DNA of 53,008 nt from NCBI GenBank assembly GCA_022969215.1, contig JALJPA010000004.1:1-53008 (forward strand). Direction: 5' to 3'. A model generated the notes under the pieces. The model was not told the origin of the DNA. It did not search any database and saw nothing but the letters and a program-made list of their open reading frames with translations. Positions 23,699 through 30,547 of this stretch are shown piece by piece; the first letter of the stretch is position 1, and the number at the start of each line of letters is the position of its first letter. A program made the position numbers and the translations under genes. The stretch is from Colwellia sp. GTDB taxonomy: Bacteria; Pseudomonadota; Gammaproteobacteria; Enterobacterales; Alteromonadaceae.

Positions 23699-26043
23699 TA
23701 TTTTTCCCCTTCAATTACTTCAAATTGTGGTGGCAGAATATCCGTATTACCTTGCATAGACATCTGCAGTGAGCGGGTCAGTTCATGACGTACAGCATCA
23801 TCGTCTTGAAGTTTCCAGTGTTCTTCATTGCGGATACAACGTACTCGGTACAGTTTGTACGTAAGGTTATCCATGCCAGCAAGCGGGCGTATCTGGTGTT
23901 TTCTAAACGTTGACGAGCCACGGCGGTTTAGAATTTTCTTAACCTCTGAGACTTCTGTATTCGTCAATTTTTTGTCACTTAAATGTTCAAGTGCATCCAA
24001 GATGCCAGCAAACGGTACAACGTCAGCGGCAAACATACCTTCTCTATGATCAATTAAATCATTGAGCTCCACATCAATGCGGCTACGGCTATCCTCAACC
24101 ATCTCATCTTTTGATGTGGTGTTCGGTGGGCGTTCCATATAGTTGAACTTGGACAGGTCCCGTTTAGTTACCCAAGTTAAGAAGTGGCGCAGGTTTTCAT
24201 CAAAATAAACACGCTTACCCTCAATTTTACGAGAAAATAACGCGCCTATTTCTTTAAAATGCGCGGCGCTTGCAAGCGTGTGCATCTTATGTACCCAGTA
24301 ACGACGGTCACCAGCACCCATGAACGCAGCATCACTGTTGTTAGAGAATATAATCATGTTGCCATAAATATTGTGCTCTCTAATGGCGATGCCTTTTGTA
24401 TTGACAGCAACTCGGTCTTCTGAGATGTACAATTTTAAACGGTCAATCGTGCTTTGATTTCTAGGCTTGCTCATTTCATCTAATAGGATGACGGACTTGC
24501 CGATAAGGAAATCATTAAAATCTCGCTCTACATCAGATAACTGAATACGTCCAGCATTGTCTGAGCCTACCAAACGTGACAGCATTTGGTACATCATGCC
24601 TTTGCCGGTACCCTCATCATCTGAAACGATAAGTGGTGCCCACGGTATTTTGATGCCCGGAAACAATACAGTAAAACAAAACCAGTTAAGGAAGTGTTCT
24701 CTTGAGACTACTTCTGGGAACATGTATTCAAAATGCTTCAGAAATTGTTCTGCGATTGCTGGGTCATAGTCAGAATCGGCTACTGGTTCAATGCTCGCTG
24801 GTTGGTATGTGTTATAAAACGTGAAGTTGTCTTCATGTATAAAGCCTTTTTTACTTGGCTCCCATACAATCCCACGACAAGTGACGCGTTCAGAATGTTC
24901 AAGCCATGTTTTCGCCAGCTCTTTCTTATTCATGATCTCGCCTTGCTTATCTTTTTTAAACTCCATTTCTTTATATTCACGGTACTGACCTTCGCCATGG
25001 GTATCGATAACACGCATACCATCAGAGATGTAAATGTATCGGTCAAGGTAGTCGTCAACGCAAAGCACCATTATTTCTGGTGGTGGTGTGGGTACTACGC
25101 CGGGCGCTGTCGGTACTACTGGCTCTACGGGTGCTTGAGGCTTAGGCTTTGGTTTCGGGGCCTCTGCATCTCGCTCAGCGGTAAACTTTCGGATGCCTGG
25201 GAAGACTTCCATATCAAGTTCATTCTCAGTAAGTGGTGGCTTACAGTTTGTGGCATTGAACTCTCGGATCTTCAATATGATGGTATCTAAGCTTTCACTC
25301 TTCCCCATGATATGACAACCATAAGCAAATAGGCCTTGTGTGCGACTCTCTCGTCCTTGTATTAGTTCGTTCGGTACTTCGTAGTCGCTGCCTAGATTAA
25401 GCCCGAACGCGTCCTTTTTTAGCGGGTCGCCTGCTGTTGCTGGTGAGCTCTCATCAGTGGTACGCAGTAGTATCGGCGCTTTAGCAGCAGCTTTATAGAT
25501 ACTCTCGACGGTATACATGTTGTCAAAGATTACTGCAGTAGTTGGAAACGGCTTGCCTTTGTTGTGCATGAAGCCCGGCAGACGTAGTACTCTGTCAAGG
25601 TTGAACACATTCATATCGGAGTTAAAGGTAATAGCTAGCTGGCGCTGCATCTTTTTGAAGTTATCAAGATCGCAATCCATTATCTTCCAATAGATGTGGA
25701 ACTTGCCTTTACTTGATTCCGTGATTAGTGTCGGCTTTGGCATGAACTTCTTAATGGAGTCGATACTTTCTTTCGCGGTTGCTGGCTCATCTAAATCCAC
25801 GAACAGCGCACGGATGCGAGTGATGTGGTCTTTGCCACGGCCTTCACCAGCGTTCACTTGTACAAAGATACCGGCACCGCGGGCGTTAAGATCTATTAAG
25901 GCAGCTTGATGCTGTTCAAAAGTCCCTATTAGTACGCGGCTTAATTTTTTATTTTTATTTTTGCTATCATCGAACGTCTGAAAAACAAAGGTATTACCTC
26001 CCAAACGTTGCAAAAATGCAATGGTTTGGTCGTTGTTAGGCAT
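23698..26043 (-). CDS. Primase-helicase (AEP/RepB-like primase plus SF3-type helicase, NrS-1-like)
   Basis: A 781-residue two-domain protein. Residues about 1-180 are an archaeo-eukaryotic-type primase: FVDLD (81-85, metal-binding Asp83/Asp85), KFHIYW (114-119), DRVLRLPGFMHNKG (150-163). A linker with a Pro-rich stretch (292-325) follows. Residues about 430-600 form a virulence-E/DUF5906-like superfamily 3 helicase: DEGTGKG (476-482), VILLDE (518-523), SNN sensor (567-569), GDRRYW (578-583). This matches the self-priming replication proteins typified by phage NrS-1. It follows the repressor gene with an 8-base overlap and should start replication together with the polymerase. Confidence 0.88.
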   Translation of the reverse strand: MPNNDQTIAFLQRLGGNTFVFQTFDDSKNKNKKLSRVLIGTFEQHQAALIDLNARGAGIFVQVNAGEGRGKDHITRIRALFVDLDEPATAKESIDSIKKFMPKPTLITESSKGKFHIYWKIMDCDLDNFKKMQRQLAITFNSDMNVFNLDRVLRLPGFMHNKGKPFPTTAVIFDNMYTVESIYKAAAKAPILLRTTDESSPATAGDPLKKDAFGLNLGSDYEVPNELIQGRESRTQGLFAYGCHIMGKSESLDTIILKIREFNATNCKPPLTENELDMEVFPGIRKFTAERDAEAPKPKPKPQAPVEPVVPTAPGVVPTPPPEIMVLCVDDYLDRYIYISDGMRVIDTHGEGQYREYKEMEFKKDKQGEIMNKKELAKTWLEHSERVTCRGIVWEPSKKGFIHEDNFTFYNTYQPASIEPVADSDYDPAIAEQFLKHFEYMFPEVVSREHFLNWFCFTVLFPGIKIPWAPLIVSDDEGTGKGMMYQMLSRLVGSDNAGRIQLSDVERDFNDFLIGKSVILLDEMSKPRNQSTIDRLKLYISEDRVAVNTKGIAIREHNIYGNMIIFSNNSDAAFMGAGDRRYWVHKMHTLASAAHFKEIGALFSRKIEGKRVYFDENLRHFLTWVTKRDLSKFNYMERPPNTTSKDEMVEDSRSRIDVELNDLIDHREGMFAADVVPFAGILDALEHLSDKKLTNTEVSEVKKILNRRGSSTFRKHQIRPLAGMDNLTYKLYRVRCIRNEEHWKLQDDDAVRHELTRSLQMSMQGNTDILPPQFEVIEGEK

Positions 26044-26236
26044 TCGCTCTCGCCTCCAACGCTTCAGATAGTAGGATACTCATCACACTTGAACGTGTAA
26101 TCTTATTGGCAATTTTTGGCTGAGCTTCTTTCTGAGCTGATACCATGTCATCGATATCATTCGCAACCGATGTTCGAATCGTCACTGAGCAGTGAGTGGT
26201 TAAATCTTTTGAAAAGTCTATCTGATTGGCTGACAT
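26036..26236 (-). CDS. Ribbon-helix-helix repressor-like protein
   Basis: A 66-residue protein, first gene of the replication operon. It has the pattern of the Arc/CopG fold: a strand (CSVTIRTS, residues 16-23), helix A (VANDIDDMVSAQKE) and helix B (TRSSVMSILLSEALEA). Its ribosome site (AAAGG) lies in the right arm of a perfect 12-bp inverted repeat (26241-26271) that also touches the -10 box, so self-repression of both transcription and translation is expected. A near-copy of its start region at the 18.3 kb promoter suggests a second target. Confidence 0.75.
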   Translation of the reverse strand: MSANQIDFSKDLTTHCSVTIRTSVANDIDDMVSAQKEAQPKIANKITRSSVMSILLSEALEARANA

Positions 26237-26240
26237 TTAT

Positions 26241-26271
26241 GTATACCTTTAAGTCATTATTAAAGGTATAC
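26241..26271. promoter_or_regulatory. Perfect 12-bp inverted-repeat operator of the RHH gene
   Basis: GTATACCTTTAA (26241-26252) and TTAAAGGTATAC (26260-26271) are perfect inverted repeats with a 7-base spacer. The site spans from the -10 box to 5 bases before the ATG at 26236. RHH proteins typically bind such dyads as paired dimers. Bases 26230-26248 recur at 18303-18321 with one mismatch. Confidence 0.75.
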
Positions 26272-26298
26272 TGTAGCCCGTATTCTATAACGTGTCAA
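26270..26298 (-). promoter_or_regulatory. Sigma70 promoter of the replication operon
   Basis: On the minus strand the -35 box is a perfect TTGACA (26298-26293), the spacer is 17 bp and the -10 box is TACAGT (26275-26270). The RHH operator covers the -10 box and start site; a second palindrome (26285-26306) covers the -35 box. Confidence 0.7.
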
Positions 26299-26306
26299 TG
26301 TTATAG
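26285..26306. promoter_or_regulatory. Second palindrome over the replication promoter -35 box
   Basis: CTATAAC (26285-26291) and GTTATAG (26300-26306) form a 7-bp inverted repeat with an 8-base spacer holding the -35 box. The + strand shows six T residues directly after it, so it could also be a weak terminator for rightward transcription, of which there is no sign here. The 8-mer TATAACAT on the minus strand also occurs at the 34.1 kb promoter. Confidence 0.5.
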
Positions 26307-26310
26307 TTTT

Positions 26311-26580
26311 TTATTTATCTTCCTCTCGCCGAGATATATTTTTAAGTTGTTCCTTCAACTTTTTTATCTCTACGGTGTTGTCGATAGAAGCATCTGGTTT
26401 TCTGTAGGTGAGTACATAGAACGTCGTTGCTACGGTGAATGAGAGTAGTGAGATCAGAACACCAATACCACCAGCATACTGATTTAAAAACTCAAACACT
26501 TTGAAATAGCTGCTGGCCCCAGCGGTTACAGCTACTGCGGTGGCGGTGTCAGCTATCGTCTTTGCGATTTCTTGATTCAT
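26311..26580 (-). CDS. Holin-like membrane protein
   Basis: An 89-residue protein, last gene of the lysis cassette. One or two hydrophobic segments (AVAVTAGASSYF weakly, and GGIGVLISLLSFTVATTFYVL clearly) are followed by a highly charged C-terminus (EIKKLKEQLKNISRREEDK). This size and layout are those of small phage holins. Its neighbours include a three-span holin-type protein and an endolysin. Confidence 0.6.
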   Translation of the reverse strand: MNQEIAKTIADTATAVAVTAGASSYFKVFEFLNQYAGGIGVLISLLSFTVATTFYVLTYRKPDASIDNTVEIKKLKEQLKNISRREEDK

Positions 26581-26627
26581 GTGCTCGTCTACCTCTATTA
26601 TCTAACAAGTCTTTTACCGCTTGCCAT

Positions 26628-27122
26628 TTATTCAGTGCGACCTTTATCACTATGAAGACGATAAAAAGTGTGGCGGTGATATGTGTCTTGTACATTGCTA
26701 ATTGCGTCAGAAATTCCGTCATATGATGCTGCCAGTTGTAGTAGCCCTACTGAAATGATTAATACTCCATAGTAATCATAAAAGAAGTGGCTGAACGATG
26801 TTTGTTGTCCGGTTAAGTCTTGGACAATCATCATGTGGCTAAATACTGCAAGGCATAGTAGCAGAGCTTGTTTCCAGGCGGTTTTATCGAACACTAAAAA
26901 TATTGTGAGTAGTACCGCTGTCAGTCCATCCCATATCATCGATATATTTACTCGGTAAACGTACTCCGCGATGGTAAGTGAGGTTGCTGCTTCCTTTGCA
27001 AATGCAATACTTAATATACCTGAAACACATAAGATACTGGAGTGTATACGAGTATTCGAGTTGCCGAATACGGTGATTATTCCGAAGTATGCGACAATCA
27101 GGTATATGAAGTAATGAGCCAT
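26628..27122 (-). CDS. Multi-span membrane protein of the lysis cassette
   Basis: A 164-residue protein with about four to five membrane helices (YFIYLIVAYFGIITVFG, SILCVSGILSIAFA, GLTAVLLTIFLVF, ALLLCLAVFSHMMIV, GVLIISVGLLQLAA) and a charged tail. Its ATG overlaps the stop of the 43-residue gene upstream. It lies between two holin-like genes. Function unknown; it may modulate lysis timing. Confidence 0.6.
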   Translation of the reverse strand: MAHYFIYLIVAYFGIITVFGNSNTRIHSSILCVSGILSIAFAKEAATSLTIAEYVYRVNISMIWDGLTAVLLTIFLVFDKTAWKQALLLCLAVFSHMMIVQDLTGQQTSFSHFFYDYYGVLIISVGLLQLAASYDGISDAISNVQDTYHRHTFYRLHSDKGRTE

Positions 27123-27253
27123 TATTTTTCCTTGGCAGCCTTGGCAGCTTTTGGCGTTTTTGTTTTCTCAGTTTCTGCTATTGCTTCAGCTGAGTTGATT
27201 TTTGTGGTGGTTTTCGGGCGCTTCGGCTTGTCGCCTACAGTTCCAGTGGCCAT
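27122..27253 (-). CDS. 43-residue Lys/Ala-rich protein
   Basis: A 43-residue, very basic and disordered protein ending in PKAAKAAKEK, with AAGGAA before the ATG and a TAATG overlap with the next gene. The composition is like a histone tail or a nucleic-acid-binding peptide. The codon phasing and coupled junction support it as real. Function unknown. Confidence 0.6.
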   Translation of the reverse strand: MATGTVGDKPKRPKTTTKINSAEAIAETEKTKTPKAAKAAKEK

Positions 27254-27338
27254 GGGTTTAATTCCTTCAGTTATTAGTATTATATTGGCGGATCCAATGC
27301 AGTGATATTAGCACCGCATCGGTTTTCAGTCCAATTTA

Positions 27339-27887
27339 TCAGCGCTTTGCCAACAAACCTGCCAGCAAGCCCAGTGCTTTCGGCTTCTCGTCAATCGTTT
27401 GGTGCCGGGATGTAGTCTCGGTACGCAGATCTCCGAAGTAAGCACGGACCACATAGGCAAATGTTGCACTGCCTACGCCATAGACAGCAGCCATCTCAAC
27501 ACTAAACGCTGCCTCTGCGCCCTTTTCTATGTAAACATAGGCAATGGCAGCAACAAAGATTATTGATATCGCTATCAACGCGTTCATGGCTTTATTGACT
27601 AATATGGCTCTGGTTTCTTGGCCGTCACCTTTACACATAGCTTCATATCGTGCTGTGCGTCCCCGCTCTTCTTCCACTGCCAGGTTGATTTCAGCTAAGT
27701 TAATCTTAGCGGCTTCTGCTGGTGGTAGCTTGGAAATTGCGGCTTCTGCATCTTTACCCGTGGCGTCCTTGCCTAGTTGCATGTCGTCGGGTAGTAAGGC
27801 GTTAAGAATTGGCATAGCGACGGCACCAAGAGGTGTCGAGCTGATTAAGTCTGATCCTAAGTCGAGTAAAAACTTTCCTATATTCAT
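27339..27887 (-). CDS. Three-span holin-type protein (GTA_holin_3TM-like)
   Basis: A 182-residue protein. The start ATG at 27887 has AAGGTGGT upstream and lies 1 base after the endolysin stop; the longer frame overlaps the endolysin gene. An N-terminal amphipathic part (LGAVAMPILNALLP), a charged central helix (AEAAKINLAEINLAVEEERG) and two clear membrane spans (NALIAISIIFVAAIAYVYI, VEMAAVYGVGSATFAYVV) match the family of three-span holins found in phages and gene-transfer agents. It should form the membrane lesion that releases the endolysin. Confidence 0.75.
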   Translation of the reverse strand: MNIGKFLLDLGSDLISSTPLGAVAMPILNALLPDDMQLGKDATGKDAEAAISKLPPAEAAKINLAEINLAVEEERGRTARYEAMCKGDGQETRAILVNKAMNALIAISIIFVAAIAYVYIEKGAEAAFSVEMAAVYGVGSATFAYVVRAYFGDLRTETTSRHQTIDEKPKALGLLAGLLAKR

Positions 27888-27888
27888 G

Positions 27889-28356
27889 TTACCACCTTGC
27901 GTAATCATCTGAATAGCTGTAGTTATCTGCCGCACCGCCAGCCGAGTTCCAATGCTGTTTTAGGTACTTACTCATATTTTTAACGTCTTTTGGCAAAGCG
28001 CCTTTCTTCATAAACAAGCGCTGGCGTGCCATGAATACATTGTACCGCGTATCATAGATCAGGCGTTCTGCTGGCGGATGTTCGAAGCGGTCGTACTGGT
28101 ACTGGGTGATAATACCAAGCTTCAAGGCATTTTTTCTGATGCTGTCGCCAAACTTCCACGTACTGTCGTGAGTTCTTGGCTCCATTTGAATTAGACCGAG
28201 TGCCGGTCCTGTGCCTGCTTGTTTGATGTACTCGCCGCGCTTGGATTCGTGGGCGATAATCATAGTGATAGCTAGTACTGACTCGTCGGTATAGCCTTTA
28301 GGGATTGCTTTCAATGTTGGTCTAATGACCAGTTCTACTATTTGATCTTTGTTCAT
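27889..28356 (-). CDS. Endolysin, lytic-transglycosylase-like
   Basis: A 155-residue protein. The likely catalytic Glu37 lies in MIIAHESKRGEYI, followed by GTGPALGLIQMEP, the Gly-Leu-(Ile/Met)-Gln segment of SLT-type transglycosylases. A Tyr/Asn-rich end (RYNVFMARQRLF, KYLKQHWNSAGG) agrees with phage peptidoglycan hydrolases. There is no signal peptide, so it should need the adjacent holin. The start has AGGTGACGT directly upstream. It follows a strong terminator, so lysis genes may be expressed by read-through or a promoter I cannot identify. Confidence 0.75.
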   Translation of the reverse strand: MNKDQIVELVIRPTLKAIPKGYTDESVLAITMIIAHESKRGEYIKQAGTGPALGLIQMEPRTHDSTWKFGDSIRKNALKLGIITQYQYDRFEHPPAERLIYDTRYNVFMARQRLFMKKGALPKDVKNMSKYLKQHWNSAGGAADNYSYSDDYARW

Positions 28357-28367
28357 ACGTCACCTAC

Positions 28368-28398
28368 AAAAAAGGCCCTACCTGAATTGGTAGGGCCT
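28368..28398 (-). terminator. Rho-independent terminator
   Basis: AGGCCCTACC (28373-28382) pairs perfectly with GGTAGGGCCT (28389-28398) around a 6-base loop. On the minus strand the stem is followed by six T residues. It closes the leftward early transcript (34.8-28.4 kb) just before the lysis genes. Confidence 0.88.
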
Positions 28399-28417
28399 CT
28401 TAATAGTAACGCTTTTC

Positions 28418-28603
28418 TTACATGTTTGCTGAGTTTTCAATATCCAGTGTGCAGGCCAGTGCTAGTACTTTGTAAGCTACCACTGCCATGGCTGCTGCCG
28501 GTAGTAGTATCCAAGGCTGATTTACTGAGATGAATAGTAAGACCAAAGTCATTACTGTGAGTAACGCGGCCAGTACGTAGAATACGTATGCTAGGTATTT
28601 CAT
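28418..28603 (-). CDS. Small two-span membrane protein
   Basis: A 61-residue protein with two hydrophobic segments (YVLAALLTVMTLVLLFI and LLPAAAMAVVAYKVLALA). It is the last gene before the terminator and overlaps the gene before by 4 bases. Function unknown. Confidence 0.65.
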   Translation of the reverse strand: MKYLAYVFYVLAALLTVMTLVLLFISVNQPWILLPAAAMAVVAYKVLALACTLDIENSANM

Positions 28604-28815
28604 ATTTTAACGCCTTCTGGGTGGCAGTATTTTATGCGTTTGTTTTCGATGCAGTTACTTTCAATTGCTGGCGCTTTCACTGCAGGCTCTTCAATCACCG
28701 GAGCTTTATATACCGTAGGTGCAGTGGATTTTTCTGTCAGTGCTTGGTGTACAATAACTGCACTTGTGACGTTTAACACTGCGACGATTAAGTTTAATGC
28801 TAGTAGTTTTTTCAC
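28600..28815 (-). CDS. Small exported or membrane-anchored protein
   Basis: A 71-residue protein with an N-terminal signal or anchor (KKLLALNLIVAVLNVTSAVI), a Pro/Ala/Val-rich linker (VYKAPVIEEPAVKAPAIE) and two cysteines near the end (SNCIENKRIKYC) that could form a disulfide. It overlaps the next gene by 4 bases. Function unknown; periplasmic location likely. Confidence 0.65.
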   Translation of the reverse strand: MKKLLALNLIVAVLNVTSAVIVHQALTEKSTAPTVYKAPVIEEPAVKAPAIESNCIENKRIKYCHPEGVKI

Positions 28816-28818
28816 TTG

Positions 28819-29040
28819 TTATTCCTCCACTGCTGAGATGTGTGCGTCGAATGAATCCAAGCGCTCGATTTTAATCATGCCTTGGTTCTGGCGGCGGGCG
28901 TGGTAGCGGGCGCATGTTTTGGCATGCTCTGATACGTCGCCTTTGCGGATATCAAGGATCTTATCCGTTCTACCTTCGCCCGTGTCGATAACAACTGTCA
29001 CCGTTTGGCCAAAGATGAATGCTTGTTTAATCTTAATCAT
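28819..29040 (-). CDS. Hypothetical early protein
   Basis: A 73-residue protein with a beta-rich start (MIKIKQAFIFGQTVTVVID) and a basic His/Arg stretch (CARYHARRQN). TGAGGTAATT before the ATG provides the ribosome site. Its leader carries copy 1 of the structured repeat family. No family recognised. Confidence 0.6.
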   Translation of the reverse strand: MIKIKQAFIFGQTVTVVIDTGEGRTDKILDIRKGDVSEHAKTCARYHARRQNQGMIKIERLDSFDAHISAVEE

Positions 29041-29060
29041 AATTACCTCATTTTTTAAGT

Positions 29061-29114
29061 GATGCCGTATTTCAGCCCGTAACCTACTCAGTGAATAGGT
29101 TAGGAAATGATTTA
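29061..29114 (-). ncRNA. Structured intergenic element, copy 1
   Basis: Conserved box GATGCCGTATTTCAGC (+ strand, from 29061), arms TAACCTA (29080-29086) and TAGGTTA (29096-29102), then AAATGATTTA, whose last three bases are the stop of the preceding gene. Seven perfect pairs around a 9-base loop. In the transcript the hairpin follows the stop codon and precedes the next ribosome site. Confidence 0.65.
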
Positions 29115-29513
29115 CTTGGCTTCAGGCTTTTGGAACTGCTCTAACTGGTCACAAACTTTCATGTCTATTTCTTCCCACTCTTCAACAGTCAGGTCAACTT
29201 CACGCATTTGATCCGCGGCCATTGCTGTGATTTTTGCACTTGTTACAAAGCCAAGTTGGTGTGCTCTCAACAGTAAAAGCATTTTGCGTACGTTCTTCTG
29301 ACACTTGTCGCTATATAAAATATAGATGTCGGTGCCGTATATCTCCAGAGTATCCAGTGCCACAAGTGGTGTAAGCCCGCCGAATGCTGCTTGCGGGTCG
29401 ACAGCTTCCGCTTGTTGGTAAAGGTCAACCATCGCCGCGATTGCGCCAGGGTTGCCATCACACATTGCCATTACGATGTCTTGGATTGTCATTTCTAGTT
29501 TAATTCTGCTCAT
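29112..29513 (-). CDS. Conserved phage protein
   Basis: A 133-residue protein. The ATG at 29513 is preferred over the GTG at 29525 because GAGAG sits just upstream. The core (GNPGAIAAMVDL, LDTLEIYGTDIYILYSDKC, KNVRKMLLLLRAHQLGF) resembles a widespread phage family of unknown function with a PGA...LD...IYG.DI...YKD.C pattern, recalled from other phages. The C-terminus is acidic. Placed among early genes separated by structured repeats. Confidence 0.65.
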   Translation of the reverse strand: MSRIKLEMTIQDIVMAMCDGNPGAIAAMVDLYQQAEAVDPQAAFGGLTPLVALDTLEIYGTDIYILYSDKCQKNVRKMLLLLRAHQLGFVTSAKITAMAADQMREVDLTVEEWEEIDMKVCDQLEQFQKPEAK

Positions 29514-29540
29514 TTTATCTCTCACTTTAGTTTGATGTTG

Positions 29541-29593
29541 TGCCGTATTTCAGCGGTTATTCTACTGTTGCCAATAGAATAACGAATGATTTA
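29541..29593 (-). ncRNA. Structured intergenic element, copy 2
   Basis: Box TGCCGTATTTCAGC (from 29541), arms GTTATTCTA (29556-29564) and TAGAATAAC (29575-29583), then GAATGATTTA (29584-29593). Nine perfect pairs. The loop on the minus strand reads TTGGCAACAG, shared with copy 7. Confidence 0.7.
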
Positions 29594-29598
29594 ACGGT

Positions 29599-29751
29599 TT
29601 AGTAAACACTCCCGTCAGCCATAAAGTTAAATTGGTTTACAAAATCGTCGTCGCTCATTTCTACTAGGCGCGTCGCTTCAAGTTCCGGTGTGTCTTCAAT
29701 GTTGGTTACTTGGTCCTCGGCGTATGCCGTATTTAATTTTTCTAAGCTCAT
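29599..29751 (-). CDS. 50-residue acidic protein
   Basis: A 50-residue acidic protein starting MSLEKLNTAYAEDQV; its ATG overlaps the TAA of the gene before it (TAATG). It is helical and acidic (VEMSDDDFVNQF). Such small acidic early proteins often bind host proteins or mimic DNA, but nothing specific is recognised. Its coding sequence contains TATGCCGTATTT, matching the box of the structured repeats. Confidence 0.65.
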   Translation of the reverse strand: MSLEKLNTAYAEDQVTNIEDTPELEATRLVEMSDDDFVNQFNFMADGSVY

Positions 29752-29954
29752 TACATGTGCCTCAATAGTTTTAAAGTTTCTGCTTGGTTCGTACCTATGA
29801 GGTACCCGTAATAGATGCTAGCGAGTATGCCTTTGTGTATTGTACCTGCGAAGAATGGGAATTCAATTTCGTCTGATGATACTGCATCGTACTGGGCTCT
29901 GAATAGCTCGTCTTTCTTGGCTAACTTGTAAACATAATTTATTTTCTTGCTCAT
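29751..29954 (-). CDS. Hypothetical early protein
   Basis: A 67-residue protein with AGGAAATATT before the ATG. A basic start (MSKKINYVYKLAKKDELF) and a hydrophobic, Tyr/Gly-rich centre (GILASIYYGYLIG) are visible. The centre is short for a membrane span. No family recognised. Confidence 0.6.
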   Translation of the reverse strand: MSKKINYVYKLAKKDELFRAQYDAVSSDEIEFPFFAGTIHKGILASIYYGYLIGTNQAETLKLLRHM

Positions 29955-29971
29955 AATATTTCCTATTAAGT

Positions 29972-30030
29972 GGTGCCGTATGTCCAGCGGTTAGCGACCT
30001 AGCTAGGCTAAGTAACTAACGAATGGTTTA
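29972..30030 (-). ncRNA. Structured intergenic element, copy 3
   Basis: Box GGTGCCGTATGTCCAGC (from 29972), arms GTTAG (29990-29994) and CTAAC (30016-30020) with two more pairs (AC/GT) across a 2x2 internal loop, then GAATGGTTTA, ending in the stop of the preceding gene. The inner CCTAGCTAGG is itself a palindrome. The arms match those of copy 7. Confidence 0.6.
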
Positions 30031-30189
30031 CTCAGCTTCTATTACTTCGAATGACTCAGCGGTCAGTGTCTTGTCCATAAATATTTTGCTGTTGCCGGTT
30101 GTTTCGATCCAGTGCTCGCCGCGTGCTCTCGAGTAGGTTATGCAGTGGACCGCTAAATGATTGTTTTTCTCGACGACTTTAAATTTCAT
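30028..30189 (-). CDS. 53-residue early protein
   Basis: A 53-residue protein starting MKFKVVEKNNHLAVHCITYS, with AAGGTAAGTAAG before the ATG. Its stop is part of repeat copy 3. Beta-rich with a mixed charge; ends acidic (SFEVIEAE). No family recognised. Confidence 0.6.
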   Translation of the reverse strand: MKFKVVEKNNHLAVHCITYSRARGEHWIETTGNSKIFMDKTLTAESFEVIEAE

Positions 30190-30201
30190 CTTACTTACCT
30201 T

Positions 30202-30230
30202 ATGCCGTATGTCGGCAAGTTGATTTGCTA
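30202..30230 (-). ncRNA. Structured intergenic element, copy 4 (degenerate)
   Basis: Only the box is kept (TATGCCGTATGTCGGC); GCCG and CGGC within it can pair (4 bp). The variable arms are missing, and the stop of the preceding gene (TAG) follows in GCTAGCTAGC. Probably a shortened copy. Confidence 0.45.
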
Positions 30231-30467
30231 GCTAGCGTACTTTGCTTGAAAAATTGTCTTGCTGCAGCTCATTAGCGTTTTGACTTGTGAAGAGGTAGCA
30301 ACGCGCGTTTTAGTTATTTCGTGCTGGTACCCGTCGCCCCACCGGATGCCGTCGCAGTCCCAGGATAACCAGATAAAGACCATTTTTGCTTCTAGGATCT
30401 TGATCCACTGGTTGTTGCGAAACATGAACCGGCCATTTATATCTTTTTTGTAGCTTGTTTTTAACAT
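30228..30467 (-). CDS. Hypothetical early protein
   Basis: A 79-residue protein with AAGTAAGGTAATTACACC before its ATG. It is basic with a Trp-rich centre (MVFIWLSWDCDGIRWGDGY). No family recognised. Its leader carries structured element copy 5. Confidence 0.6.
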   Translation of the reverse strand: MLKTSYKKDINGRFMFRNNQWIKILEAKMVFIWLSWDCDGIRWGDGYQHEITKTRVATSSQVKTLMSCSKTIFQAKYAS

Positions 30468-30492
30468 GGTGTAATTACCTTACTTATTTGTT

Positions 30493-30547
30493 GATGCCGT
30501 ATGTCAGCCCTTAATCACCTGGTAACAAGTGATTAAGAAATGATTTA
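30493..30547 (-). ncRNA. Structured intergenic element, copy 5
   Basis: Box GATGCCGTATGTCAGC (from 30493), arms CTTAATCAC (30510-30518) and GTGATTAAG (30529-30537), then AAATGATTTA, ending in the stop of the methyltransferase gene. Nine perfect pairs with arms unrelated in sequence to those of copies 1-3. Confidence 0.7.

Noticed and set aside
29061-29593. Hammerhead-type ribozyme
   Set aside because: GCUGAAAUAC recalls parts of the core, but the required CUGANGA and the paired three-stem junction are missing.
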